A DNA stretch of 64,000 bases from Rhodonellum psychrophilum GCM71 = DSM 17998 (GTDB taxonomy: Bacteria; Bacteroidota; Bacteroidia; Cytophagales; Cyclobacteriaceae): contig NZ_KB906673.1 of the NCBI RefSeq assembly GCF_000381545.1, positions 1-64,000 on the forward strand, read 5' to 3'. Both the position numbers and the translations under genes were made by a program. Below, in pieces: positions 8,623 to 15,716 of this stretch. The stretch's first letter is position 1. Each line of letters starts with the position of its first letter. Under the pieces are notes generated by a model that did no database searches, was not told where the DNA came from, and saw only the letters and a program-made list of their open reading frames with translations.

Positions 8623-8740
8623 GAATCCGAAATATGCATCAGGCTTCTTCGATGGGAAAAAGCCAAAACATGGCCCAAAAACTGATTATTTATAAATTAC
8701 ATGTTGTAATGGAGTTGGTCATGCATATAACGGGTTAAAT
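8623..8740 (+). repeat. MITE-like intergenic repeat, copy 5
   Basis: A shortened copy (118 bp) between the two tRNA-like genes. The left end is ATCCGAAATATGCAT and the right end is GGTCATGCATATAACGGGTTAAA. The core is poorly preserved. Confidence 0.6.
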
Positions 8741-8763
8741 TGAAAATTTTAGCATGCACATAT

Positions 8764-8887
8764 TGTAGGATGTTGAAACTGGCAGACAAGCCCTCCTGTC
8801 TCGGGGGTGGGGATCACAGTATAAAGCAAACATCGAGCTCGTGTTTCGCCTAACTGCTCCGTGGAGGTTCGAATCCTTCTCCTACAG
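8764..8887 (+). tRNA. tRNA-like RNA with giant variable arm, copy 2 (GUC at the anticodon position)
   Basis: Identical to copy 1 except for three T-to-C transitions in the long arm. Two keep pairing (AAACA/TGTTT gains a C-G pair where copy 1 has U-G; CAGT/ACTG gains a G-C pair where copy 1 has G-U), and the third falls in a predicted bulge. Identity with copy 1 starts exactly at the first acceptor base and stops two bases after the discriminator, and the flanks are unrelated. This supports the proposed RNA ends and selection on structure. An intrinsic terminator follows 31 bases downstream, so both copies probably belong to one transcript. Confidence 0.6.
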
Positions 8888-8918
8888 CTGGTTATTTTGG
8901 GTTTATTGTTAATTGACT

Positions 8919-8950
8919 AAAGCTGTGAGATTTTATTTCACGGCTTTTTT
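8919..8950 (+). terminator. Intrinsic terminator after the tRNA-like pair
   Basis: A 10-bp stem AAAGCTGTGA/TCACGGCTTT with one G-U pair is followed by a T-run. It ends the tRNA-like transcription unit. Confidence 0.75.
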
Positions 8951-8954
8951 AATT

Positions 8955-9120
8955 TTAACCCTGTCGTCATGCATTGTCTTTTCCCTTCCAGGCTGAAATT
9001 ACTTAGGAATCAGGGTTTGTTTTTTGAACCCACCCAATCGGCAAAAGACCTTATGCTCTCAATAGTCTGATTTTCTTCCAGTTTCAACTCCAATAGGAAA
9101 CTTAATGCATGTTTTGGGTT
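8955..9120 (-). repeat. MITE-like intergenic repeat, copy 6
   Basis: A full-length inverted copy (166 bp). On the minus strand the left end is AACCCAAAACATGCATTAAG, then 'GTTGAAACTGGAAGAAAATC', and the right end is AATGCATGACGACAGGGTTAA. It starts five bases after the tRNA-like terminator. Confidence 0.75.
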
Positions 9121-9258
9121 CAAGATCTGAATAACAGCAAAAAACCCAATTTTTTCAGCGCAGTCAACCAGGTGGCTTTTTTAAAAAAAATGCTTTGGGA
9201 TAAAGACCCCTATTAAGAGTGATTTACTTTTGGGTTTTTTCCTGAATAAAAGAAGACC

Positions 9259-10482
9259 TTAAATATCTCCTGCCTTCACTTTGGAAGCAATCAATGCCGG
9301 TCTATAAGATGCGATGAAGGTAATGGCAATCACGGCCAAACTTGTCCACAAAAAATCTGTCCAGATCATCTTCACAGGATAATTGTCCACCAAGGAAGAG
9401 GCAATGCCCAAAGAAACCAATCCAAAAGTATCCTGAACCCAACACACCAAGAATCCCAGCACCAATCCTATTGTGGCACCGGTGAAGGCAATGATGGCAC
9501 CTTGTTTCATATAGATCTGGCGAACCAATTTCTCCGTTGCCCCCAAGGCCATCAGCACGGCAGTATCTTTCTTTTTTTCTATCGCCATCATCGAAAGCGA
9601 AAAGAAGATATTGAAAGATGCCACTGCCAAAATGAAACTCAAGGTAATAAACACAAATAACTTCTCCACTTTGATGGTCCGCAGCATGCCGGCATGTTGT
9701 TCATCGGTATCCTTGACGGAAAATTCCGGCCCCAACAAGTCCCTTAATCTCGATTTAACCGAAGAAATTTTTTGACCTTCCTTTAATTTGATTTCCAGGG
9801 AAGTTCTTTTTTGGCCATAGTTGAGCAGTTTGCTGACAAAATCAATCGGAGCCAACACATAGTTTTCATCGAATTCTTTTTCGATACTAAAAAAAGCAGC
9901 TGGCTTAATTACATCCCTGCTGTACATCTGCCTGGGGTCGATCGTGCCGGCGCTACGAGGGGCTTTCGGGTAAAAGACCTGTAGGAGGTCAAAGTCATTG
10001 TCCAAGTCAATGGAAAGAAAGAAGGCGATACCCCGACCGATAATGGCTCTCGGCTGCTCGGGCGTGCCGAGGTTCAGGTCTCCCCAGACATATCCCTTCT
10101 CAAAGCGGCCTTGATCGACGAAATTATCGGAAACTCCTTTGATTTTGGCCAAGTGTTGGTCTTCCCGGTACCTAAACAAAACATTGTCTTCGATCACTTC
10201 GGTCACCACTTCCACCCCTTGGATGCTGCGGATACTGTCCAGCCAGTCCTCATTTACCTCAAAGGATTTCCCTTTTACAGCTTCTATTTTCAGTTCAGCA
10301 TCGAAGGAGGCATAAAGTCCACGGACCAAATCCTCCAAACCATTGAAGACAGAAAGCACGATGATCAGCGCCATAGTGCCCACAGCCACCCCTACCATGG
10401 AAATCCTGGAAAGGATGGTAATGAAATTTCGCTTCTTTTTGCTGCGAAAATACCGAGTGGCGATAAATGTGGACAGATTCAA
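9259..10482 (-). CDS. ABC transporter permease of the FtsX / LolC-LolE type
   Basis: A 407-aa protein. It has an N-terminal membrane helix (about 24-50), a large periplasmic MacB-like domain (about 50-265), and an FtsX C-terminal domain with three helices (about 275-300, 320-350 and 375-395). The N-terminal 'ATRYFRSKKKRNFITILSRI' and the loop 'MMAIEKKKDTAVLMALGA' are typical of lipoprotein-releasing LolC/E permeases. No cognate ATPase gene is adjacent. It follows rbfA by 18 bases on the same strand, so they are probably co-transcribed. Confidence 0.85.
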   Translation of the reverse strand: MNLSTFIATRYFRSKKKRNFITILSRISMVGVAVGTMALIIVLSVFNGLEDLVRGLYASFDAELKIEAVKGKSFEVNEDWLDSIRSIQGVEVVTEVIEDNVLFRYREDQHLAKIKGVSDNFVDQGRFEKGYVWGDLNLGTPEQPRAIIGRGIAFFLSIDLDNDFDLLQVFYPKAPRSAGTIDPRQMYSRDVIKPAAFFSIEKEFDENYVLAPIDFVSKLLNYGQKRTSLEIKLKEGQKISSVKSRLRDLLGPEFSVKDTDEQHAGMLRTIKVEKLFVFITLSFILAVASFNIFFSLSMMAIEKKKDTAVLMALGATEKLVRQIYMKQGAIIAFTGATIGLVLGFLVCWVQDTFGLVSLGIASSLVDNYPVKMIWTDFLWTSLAVIAITFIASYRPALIASKVKAGDI

Positions 10483-10500
10483 GGCTTGACTGGAATTGTT

Positions 10501-10890
10501 TTAATCCTCTTGATCGTCGTCGTCTTCTTCTTGCTCTGGTGCTTGGGGGATATCCAAAGCCGAAATGACCTTATCCATATGTTGGGCATAGGCAGAGGAT
10601 TCATCCAGAAAGAAGGCCAGCTCGGGCACAATTCTGACATTTTTCCCAATCCTGTTGCCAAGGTGTTTGCGGATTTCTTTTTTATGCTCGTTGATTTTTT
10701 CGAAAAGCTCCTGATTGTTTGCCAAAAGGAAACTAAGGTTCACTTTGGCAACACTCAAGTCAGGGCTGATTTCGACCCGTACTACTGTCACCATTGCCCT
10801 ACCAACCAGCAGCTTGGCTTCTCTTTGAAAAATTTCGCCCAATTCCTTTTGGATGAGCTTCGCATATTTTTGTTGTCTTTTACTTTCCAT
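10501..10890 (-). CDS. rbfA: Ribosome-binding factor A
   Basis: A KH-type 30S maturation factor of about 129 aa. Diagnostic segments are 'KRQQKYAKLIQKELGEIFQR', 'VTVVRVEISPDLSVAKV' and 'RIVPELAFFLDESSAYAQHM', followed by a very acidic tail rich in Glu and Asp. The ATG at 10890 begins MESKRQ, the usual start; the frame extends upstream without conserved sequence. It acts in the cytoplasm on the 5' region of 16S rRNA. It is first of a pair with the FtsX-like permease. Confidence 0.92.
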   Translation of the reverse strand: MESKRQQKYAKLIQKELGEIFQREAKLLVGRAMVTVVRVEISPDLSVAKVNLSFLLANNQELFEKINEHKKEIRKHLGNRIGKNVRIVPELAFFLDESSAYAQHMDKVISALDIPQAPEQEEDDDDQED

Positions 10891-10908
10891 AACAGATAAT
10901 AATTGATA

Positions 10909-10916
10909 CAAATTTA
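10909..10916 (-). promoter_or_regulatory. -7 box for rbfA
   Basis: TAAATTTG on the minus strand, 18 bases before the rbfA start codon. No convincing -33 TTG is visible. Confidence 0.4.
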
Positions 10917-10937
10917 GTGAATTAAATGCGTAACCTT

Positions 10938-10945
10938 TAATTTTG
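10938..10945 (+). promoter_or_regulatory. -7 box for the GT-C-like gene
   Basis: TAATTTTG (exact TAnnTTTG) lies 38 bases before the TTG start of the membrane-protein gene, back to back with the rbfA box. Confidence 0.4.
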
Positions 10946-10983
10946 GAAGTCTTGTTTGTCCCACACTTCAATATCCACTAGCC

Positions 10984-12384
10984 TTGTTGAGTTTTTTTAG
11001 AATTAATGATCCTTTTAGATTTATTGGGATCTTCTTTTTGATGCTCTTGTTCGGGGGTATCTATATCTGGGTTTTGGATGTGCCGATGTTGCAGCCAGAG
11101 TTGATTTGGATGCTTGCCGGGGAGCGGATGTCTGAAGGTTTTTCCATGTATATTGACATCATTGACGATACAGGACCGCTTTCTGCCACTGTATACTGGA
11201 TGATCCATGTGCTTTTTGGCAAAAATCTTTTTGCATACAAATTATTGGGCGGATTGGTCATTTTCTTCCAGATAGCGTATATCAACGGTCTTTTTATCCG
11301 ATACAAATCCTTTGACGAAAACACCTACATTCCAGCCTTGGTCTTGGTAGTTCTTTTCCATTTTTCATTTGACATCCTCACCCTTTCCCCTGCATTGATG
11401 GGAAGCACGTTTATCGTGCTGGCATTGGGTCAGTTGTTTTCCCAGACCGTGCTTCAGAAAGAAGGATCAGACTCCATCCTCCTGGTGGGTATTTTCGGGG
11501 GGATTGCAGCTTGTTTCCACTTTCCCTTGGTCATCTTCCTTCCCTACTTGATCGTTGCGGGAGTTACCGTCAGTGGTTTTAATTTCAATCAGTTTCTGCT
11601 TTCCCTTCTGGGCTATTTCCTGCCCATTATCGGCTGCGGGCTTTATTATTTTTGGATTGATGGGCTTCCCGAGTTTGTCATTCAATATATTTTTGCCACC
11701 CGCGTCATCGATGTGTATTACCATGTTCAGTTTTTGGATTTGATCCTGCTGCTCATTGCCCCTTTTTCTTTTGCGGCAGCGGGATATTTCATTGGAACAG
11801 TTTTCAAATTGATCACCGTCAACCAGCAAAAACAGAAACAGCTCATCATTCTTTTCCTGCTTTTTGCCTTGTTGACCATTTTCTTGACCAACAGGCGAAC
11901 ACCCTATCAATTTGTCATCCTTTTGCCTGGACTGACCTATTTCATCACCCAGATTTTCCTATATCTCCAACGAGGTTTTTTACTCCAATTCTTTTCTATT
12001 TCCTTTTTGATCAGTATCCCACTTATCGGATTTGGATGGACCAATTACCAAAAGGCTTCCGGTAAAATCGACAGTTACGCCGTGGCTTTTTCCGAAAAAC
12101 ACAGGGAAACTGCAGGCAAATCCATTTTGGTATTGGGAAATGACCTTGGCTATTACCAACAGGCAAAACTGGCAACCCCTTATTTGAACTACAATCTTTC
12201 CAAGGGAATTTTGCGGGACTTCAACAATTTCGCAGAGATGGCTGCCGTATACCAGGATTTCCTAAAGGAAAAACCAGAAATGATCATAGACGAGGATGGC
12301 CTCTTCGAACAATTGGTAGAGAGGATTCCTTTACTTGAGAATTCTTATTTGAAAAAATCCGAAGGAATATATGTGCTGAAGTGA
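10984..12384 (+). CDS. Multi-pass membrane protein, GT-C glycosyltransferase-like
   Basis: A protein of up to 466 aa with about nine to ten membrane segments over residues 12-350 and a soluble C-terminal domain (about 370-466). Near the N-terminus 'AGERMSEGFSMYIDIIDDTG' followed by PLSA resembles the first extracytoplasmic loop of ArnT/GT39/GT83-type lipid-linked sugar transferases (GxxxxxGxxxYxDxxDxxxPL). That suggests a GT-C fold; donor and acceptor are unknown. The start is uncertain: TTG at 10984 is the best candidate, because the first in-frame ATG (residue 20) lies inside the first hydrophobic helix. The gene is single, diverging from rbfA. Confidence 0.6.
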   Translation: MLSFFRINDPFRFIGIFFLMLLFGGIYIWVLDVPMLQPELIWMLAGERMSEGFSMYIDIIDDTGPLSATVYWMIHVLFGKNLFAYKLLGGLVIFFQIAYINGLFIRYKSFDENTYIPALVLVVLFHFSFDILTLSPALMGSTFIVLALGQLFSQTVLQKEGSDSILLVGIFGGIAACFHFPLVIFLPYLIVAGVTVSGFNFNQFLLSLLGYFLPIIGCGLYYFWIDGLPEFVIQYIFATRVIDVYYHVQFLDLILLLIAPFSFAAAGYFIGTVFKLITVNQQKQKQLIILFLLFALLTIFLTNRRTPYQFVILLPGLTYFITQIFLYLQRGFLLQFFSISFLISIPLIGFGWTNYQKASGKIDSYAVAFSEKHRETAGKSILVLGNDLGYYQQAKLATPYLNYNLSKGILRDFNNFAEMAAVYQDFLKEKPEMIIDEDGLFEQLVERIPLLENSYLKKSEGIYVLK

Positions 12385-12691
12385 TCCAATAAAGATCAAT
12401 CGGAATGGTTTCCCTTCAAAAAATGATTTTGTAAACCCTGCTCCAGTTTTAACCCGAATTCTAAGACATGGAAAAAGTAACGTAAAGCATCAAACTTGAT
12501 TAAGTAAGCTGGCAATAGGCATGAGGTTTCTTAATGAAATAGAAACTATTAGAAAATCAGACTATTTGGAAAATAAGACGAAGTCCCGATAAGGCGGAGT
12601 AAAAAACAGAAACAACTTACTGATGATGAATTGATTCCAGAATGGAGTTAATTCATCATGCGGATTCAATTACCGCTTGCCAGTAAAAGTT
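12385..12691. other. Intergenic gap carrying repeat copy 7
   Basis: The gap lies between the convergent GT-C-like and rpiB genes. About half is the repeat; the remainder is AT-rich and has no gene. Confidence 0.45.
12515..12668 (+). repeat. MITE-like intergenic repeat, copy 7
   Basis: The central core is clear ('AGAAAATCAGACTATTTGG', AAAATAAGACGAAG, 'CCGATAAGGCGGAGT', AAAAAACAGAAACAA). The right end (CATGCGGATTCAATT) has lost the GGGTTAAA terminus. Confidence 0.65.
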
Positions 12692-12717
12692 AAGGCCAGG
12701 AAAACCTGGCCTTTTGC
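12692..12717. terminator. Intrinsic terminator between convergent genes
   Basis: A 9-bp perfect stem AAGGCCAGG/CCTGGCCTT with an AAAA loop and a short T-run. It can serve both the GT-C-like gene and rpiB. Confidence 0.75.
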
Positions 12718-12719
12718 TA

Positions 12720-13157
12720 TTATTTACAGTTGATTTTGTCCACTCTGGTTCCATGTCTTCCCCCTTCAAAATCGGTGGAAAGAAAGATCTTGACGAGTTT
12801 TTCCGCCAATTCGGATGGAATGAATCTTGCTGGCAAGGCAAGGACATTGGCATCATTGTGTTGACGAGAAAGTGCTGCCAATTCCTCATTCCAGCAAAGT
12901 GCCGCACGGATTCCTTGGTGCTTGTTGGCCGTCATGGCGACACCGTTTCCGCTGCCACAGACCAGTACGCCCTGCTTGAATTCTCCGCTTTCGATCGCTT
13001 CGCACAAAGGATGTACAAAATCCGGGTAATCCGCTGAGGCATCCGAATAGGGTCCAAAATCCTTTACTTCATAACCTTCGGATTCCAACATTTTGATGAT
13101 ATCTTTTTTGTAGGCAAATCCTGCATGATCACCACCTACTGCAATTTTCTTTGACAT
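12720..13157 (-). CDS. rpiB: Ribose 5-phosphate isomerase B
   Basis: A 145-aa RpiB/LacAB-fold protein that interconverts ribose 5-phosphate and ribulose 5-phosphate in the pentose phosphate pathway. Visible are the phosphate-binding 'GGDHAGFAYK' (Asp10, His11), 'ADYPDFVHP', the catalytic Cys67 in 'VLVCGSGNG' and 'RQHNDANVLALPAR'. Length is normal for the family. It is the last gene of the glyA-tatC-rpiB group, starting 3 bases after the tatC stop. Confidence 0.93.
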   Translation of the reverse strand: MSKKIAVGGDHAGFAYKKDIIKMLESEGYEVKDFGPYSDASADYPDFVHPLCEAIESGEFKQGVLVCGSGNGVAMTANKHQGIRAALCWNEELAALSRQHNDANVLALPARFIPSELAEKLVKIFLSTDFEGGRHGTRVDKINCK

Positions 13158-13160
13158 GGC

Positions 13161-14015
13161 TCAATTATCTCTATTTTCTGCTGCTTCTTTTTTTGCTCTT
13201 TTCTTTTCAAGTCTTTTGGCTATCGTTATCCCCACTTCATACAAGACCAAAATAGGCATCGCTATCAAAACCTGGCTGATGATATCGGGTGGAGTGATTA
13301 CTGCCGCAATGATCAAAATAACCACAATGGCGTGTCTTCTGTAAGATCGCAACATGGCCGCGGAAACCAATCCTGACATGGACAGGAAATAGATCACTAC
13401 CGGCAACTGAAACATAATGGCCGAGGCCAGTACCAGCATGATGAGTGTGGTCACATAGGATCCGATGTCAAACTCGTTGAGAATACTTGGGTCCAATTGG
13501 TAATTGGACAAGAAGTTTATGGAAAGTGGTGCCAGGATAAAGTACCCGAACGAAGCCCCCGCAAAGAACAGCAAGCTGACAAAGAAAACTGCCCCTCTAG
13601 CGGCATTTTTTTCCTGCAGATGCAATCCGGGACTGATGAATCTCCATATTTCCCAAAAAAGATAAGGAAACGCCACGACCAGACCCACGACCATACTGGA
13701 GGTAAGGTGCATGGAAAACTGACCTGTCATCTGCCTACTCTGGATGGTAAAGGGAAGTACATCGATGCACAATGCAGGGACGTTCAACCAATTCGAAACT
13801 TTACAAAGGGTTTGATAGGTAACGAAATCCACCCTGGAAGGCCCTAAAATCACCTTTCCGAAGACGATGCTTTTGGCTAGGAAAGCAGCTACCGTGAAGA
13901 CCAATACTGCGGCCACCGACCGAAGCAAATGCCATCGTAACTGCTCCAAATGGTCCAAAAAGGACATTCCTCCTTCTTCTTCCTCTTCTTCTTCTCTATA
14001 TTGATCTAATGCCAC
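13161..14015 (-). CDS. tatC: Sec-independent protein translocase subunit TatC
   Basis: A protein of about 284 aa with six membrane helices. The TatC signature 'MSFLDHLEQLRWHLLRS' near residue 16 is followed by conserved Pro and Phe-rich loops ('FPYLFWEIWRFISPGL'). TatC binds the twin-arginine signal and forms the receptor with TatA/B, which are not in this window. The GTG at 14015 gives a start V(M)ALDQYREE 14 bases after the glyA stop. An ATG at 14057 would overlap the end of glyA by 28 bases and add 14 poorly conserved residues. An unusual run of seven Glu precedes the TatC domain. Confidence 0.9.
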   Translation of the reverse strand: MALDQYREEEEEEEGGMSFLDHLEQLRWHLLRSVAAVLVFTVAAFLAKSIVFGKVILGPSRVDFVTYQTLCKVSNWLNVPALCIDVLPFTIQSRQMTGQFSMHLTSSMVVGLVVAFPYLFWEIWRFISPGLHLQEKNAARGAVFFVSLLFFAGASFGYFILAPLSINFLSNYQLDPSILNEFDIGSYVTTLIMLVLASAIMFQLPVVIYFLSMSGLVSAAMLRSYRRHAIVVILIIAAVITPPDIISQVLIAMPILVLYEVGITIAKRLEKKRAKKEAAENRDN

Positions 14016-14029
14016 TTGGATTTTGCTAT

Positions 14030-15298
14030 TTAGTATAATGGAAACTGAACCATCCAATCGTTGACCTCAGTCTTGATTTTGGCAAGTTCTGCTTCATTGT
14101 CGTGATGGGTAAGCGCACTGTCGATCAGCTTCACGATACGCTTCATGTCATCTTCCATCAATCCTCTGGTCGTCACTGCTGCTGTGCCAACGCGCATTCC
14201 AGAAGTCACAAAAGGTGAGCGGGTATCGAAAGGTACCATGTTTTTGTTGATCGTAATATCGACTTTACCCAAGGTTTCCTCTGCAAGTTTACCGGTTAGG
14301 TCTTTGTTGCGAAGGTCGATAAGCATCATGTGGTTGTCTGTACCTCCTGAAATAATCTGGTAACCCAAACCAACGAAGGTTTCTGCCATCACTGCTGCAT
14401 TCTGTTTTACCTGGAGCACATATTCCATGTACTCATCTGAAAGTGCTTCTTGGAAAGCAATAGCCTTTGCCGCGATGATATGCTCCAAGGGGCCGCCCTG
14501 TGTACCCGGAAATACCCCGGAATCCAACAGGGAAGACATTTTTCTCAATTCTCCTTTCGGCGTTTTCAAACCAAATGGATTGTCAAAATCGGCTCTCATC
14601 AAAATCAAACCACCACGCGGACCTCTAAGGGTTTTGTGTGTGGTGGTGGTCACGATGTGACAAAAATCAAGGGGGTCATTCAACAATCCCCTCGCAATCA
14701 ATCCCGAAGGATGTGAAATATCAGCCAATAAAAGCGCTCCTACCTGATCGGCAATGTCTCTCAAACGCTCATAATCCCAATCTCGACTATAAGCAGAAGC
14801 ACCACAAATCAACAACTTTGGTTTTACTTCAAGTGCCGTAGCCTCCACTTTATCATAGTCGATCACACCTGTTTCCTCTTCCACGCCATAAAAATTGGCC
14901 TGATAAAGTTTTCCTGAAAAATTGACGGGGGAACCATGTGTGAGGTGTCCTCCATGGGAAAGGTCAAAACCCAAGATTGAATCTCCTGCATTTAAACAAG
15001 CCAAAAATACAGCTGCATTCGCCTGTGCACCGGAATGGGGCTGCACGTTTGCCCATGAAGCTCCAAAAAGCTCCTTGGCTCTATCGATCGCCAACTGCTC
15101 GATTTGATCCACAACTTCGCAACCACCATAATATCGCTTGTTGGGCAAACCCTCGGCGTATTTGTTGGTGAGTACACTTCCAGCAGCTTCCATTACCTGT
15201 TTGCTGGTGAAATTCTCAGAAGCAATCAATTCAATACCGGTTTTTTGACGGTTTTCTTCTTTTGCAATGAGGTCGAAAATGATCTGATCTCTTTTCAT
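14030..15298 (-). CDS. glyA: Serine hydroxymethyltransferase
   Basis: A 422-aa PLP enzyme converting serine and tetrahydrofolate to glycine and methylene-tetrahydrofolate. Diagnostic segments are '[20 protein letters not shown]', '[16 protein letters not shown]', '[13 protein letters not shown]', and the PLP-binding Lys222 in '[14 protein letters not shown]'. The ATG at 15298 (MKRDQ) is chosen over the upstream in-frame ATG at 15445, because the 49 extra residues are not SHMT-like and the promoter falls inside them. First gene of the glyA-tatC-rpiB group. Confidence 0.95.
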   Translation of the reverse strand: MKRDQIIFDLIAKEENRQKTGIELIASENFTSKQVMEAAGSVLTNKYAEGLPNKRYYGGCEVVDQIEQLAIDRAKELFGASWANVQPHSGAQANAAVFLACLNAGDSILGFDLSHGGHLTHGSPVNFSGKLYQANFYGVEEETGVIDYDKVEATALEVKPKLLICGASAYSRDWDYERLRDIADQVGALLLADISHPSGLIARGLLNDPLDFCHIVTTTTHKTLRGPRGGLILMRADFDNPFGLKTPKGELRKMSSLLDSGVFPGTQGGPLEHIIAAKAIAFQEALSDEYMEYVLQVKQNAAVMAETFVGLGYQIISGGTDNHMMLIDLRNKDLTGKLAEETLGKVDITINKNMVPFDTRSPFVTSGMRVGTAAVTTRGLMEDDMKRIVKLIDSALTHHDNEAELAKIKTEVNDWMVQFPLY

Positions 15299-15321
15299 GG
15301 GGATATTTTTAATAGGTGGCC

Positions 15322-15352
15322 CAAAATTAGTTTTATTCGACGGATTATCCAA
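15322..15352 (-). promoter_or_regulatory. Promoter of glyA
   Basis: On the minus strand TTG, a 20-base spacer, then TAATTTTG: a full match to the Bacteroidota TTG-N17-23-TAnnTTTG promoter. It ends 23 bases before the glyA ATG at 15298 and supports that start. Confidence 0.65.
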
Positions 15353-15491
15353 TTGAATAAAAATGATATTACAGGGAAATGCAGATATCCAATCTCTCAT
15401 TTCCCATAAAATAACCACGCGATTTGAAATAAGTTTTGATCCCAATTGTAATCCGATTGGCTAATTCCACAACCTCATCCAATGTTTTGGA

Positions 15492-15655
15492 TTAAACTCG
15501 TGTTCTGCATTACGAATTCAATTCTATCTTGAAATTGCTTCATCATCCGCTTTTATTTTTCTGGTTTCGGCTTCAGCAAATCTGTACGTCACTTATTTTC
15601 CGATGATGTGATTTTCTTGCAGTTTCAAACCCGATTGGAAAACCCAATTCATATT
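15492..15655 (-). repeat. MITE-like intergenic repeat, copy 8
   Basis: A full-length inverted copy (about 164 bp). On the minus strand it has 'GTTTGAAACTGCAAGAAAAT' and the right end AATGCAGAACACGAGTTTAA. The left end is degenerate (GGAATATGAATT). It lies between the TonB receptor 3' end and the glyA promoter. Confidence 0.75.
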
Positions 15656-15716
15656 CCATCTAACTTCTCTCAAGTTAGCTGCTTTCCGTTACTTTTCCGC
15701 TGTCTTGGAATTCGGG

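Noticed and set aside
8492-8887. The two near-identical 124-nt units as a CRISPR or simple tandem repeat
   Set aside because: There are only two units, separated by unrelated sequence, and each forms a cloverleaf with ends exactly at the acceptor stem.
14057-14057. Upstream ATG as the tatC start
   Set aside because: It would overlap glyA by 28 bases and add residues not typical of TatC; GTG at 14015 fits better, though it is not proven.
15299-15445. 49-residue N-terminal extension of GlyA
   Set aside because: A full promoter lies within it and the extension does not resemble SHMT.
15660-15678. CTAACTT/AAGTTAG hairpin after the TonB receptor gene as a terminator
   Set aside because: The stem is only 7 AT-rich bp with no T-run; it could be chance.
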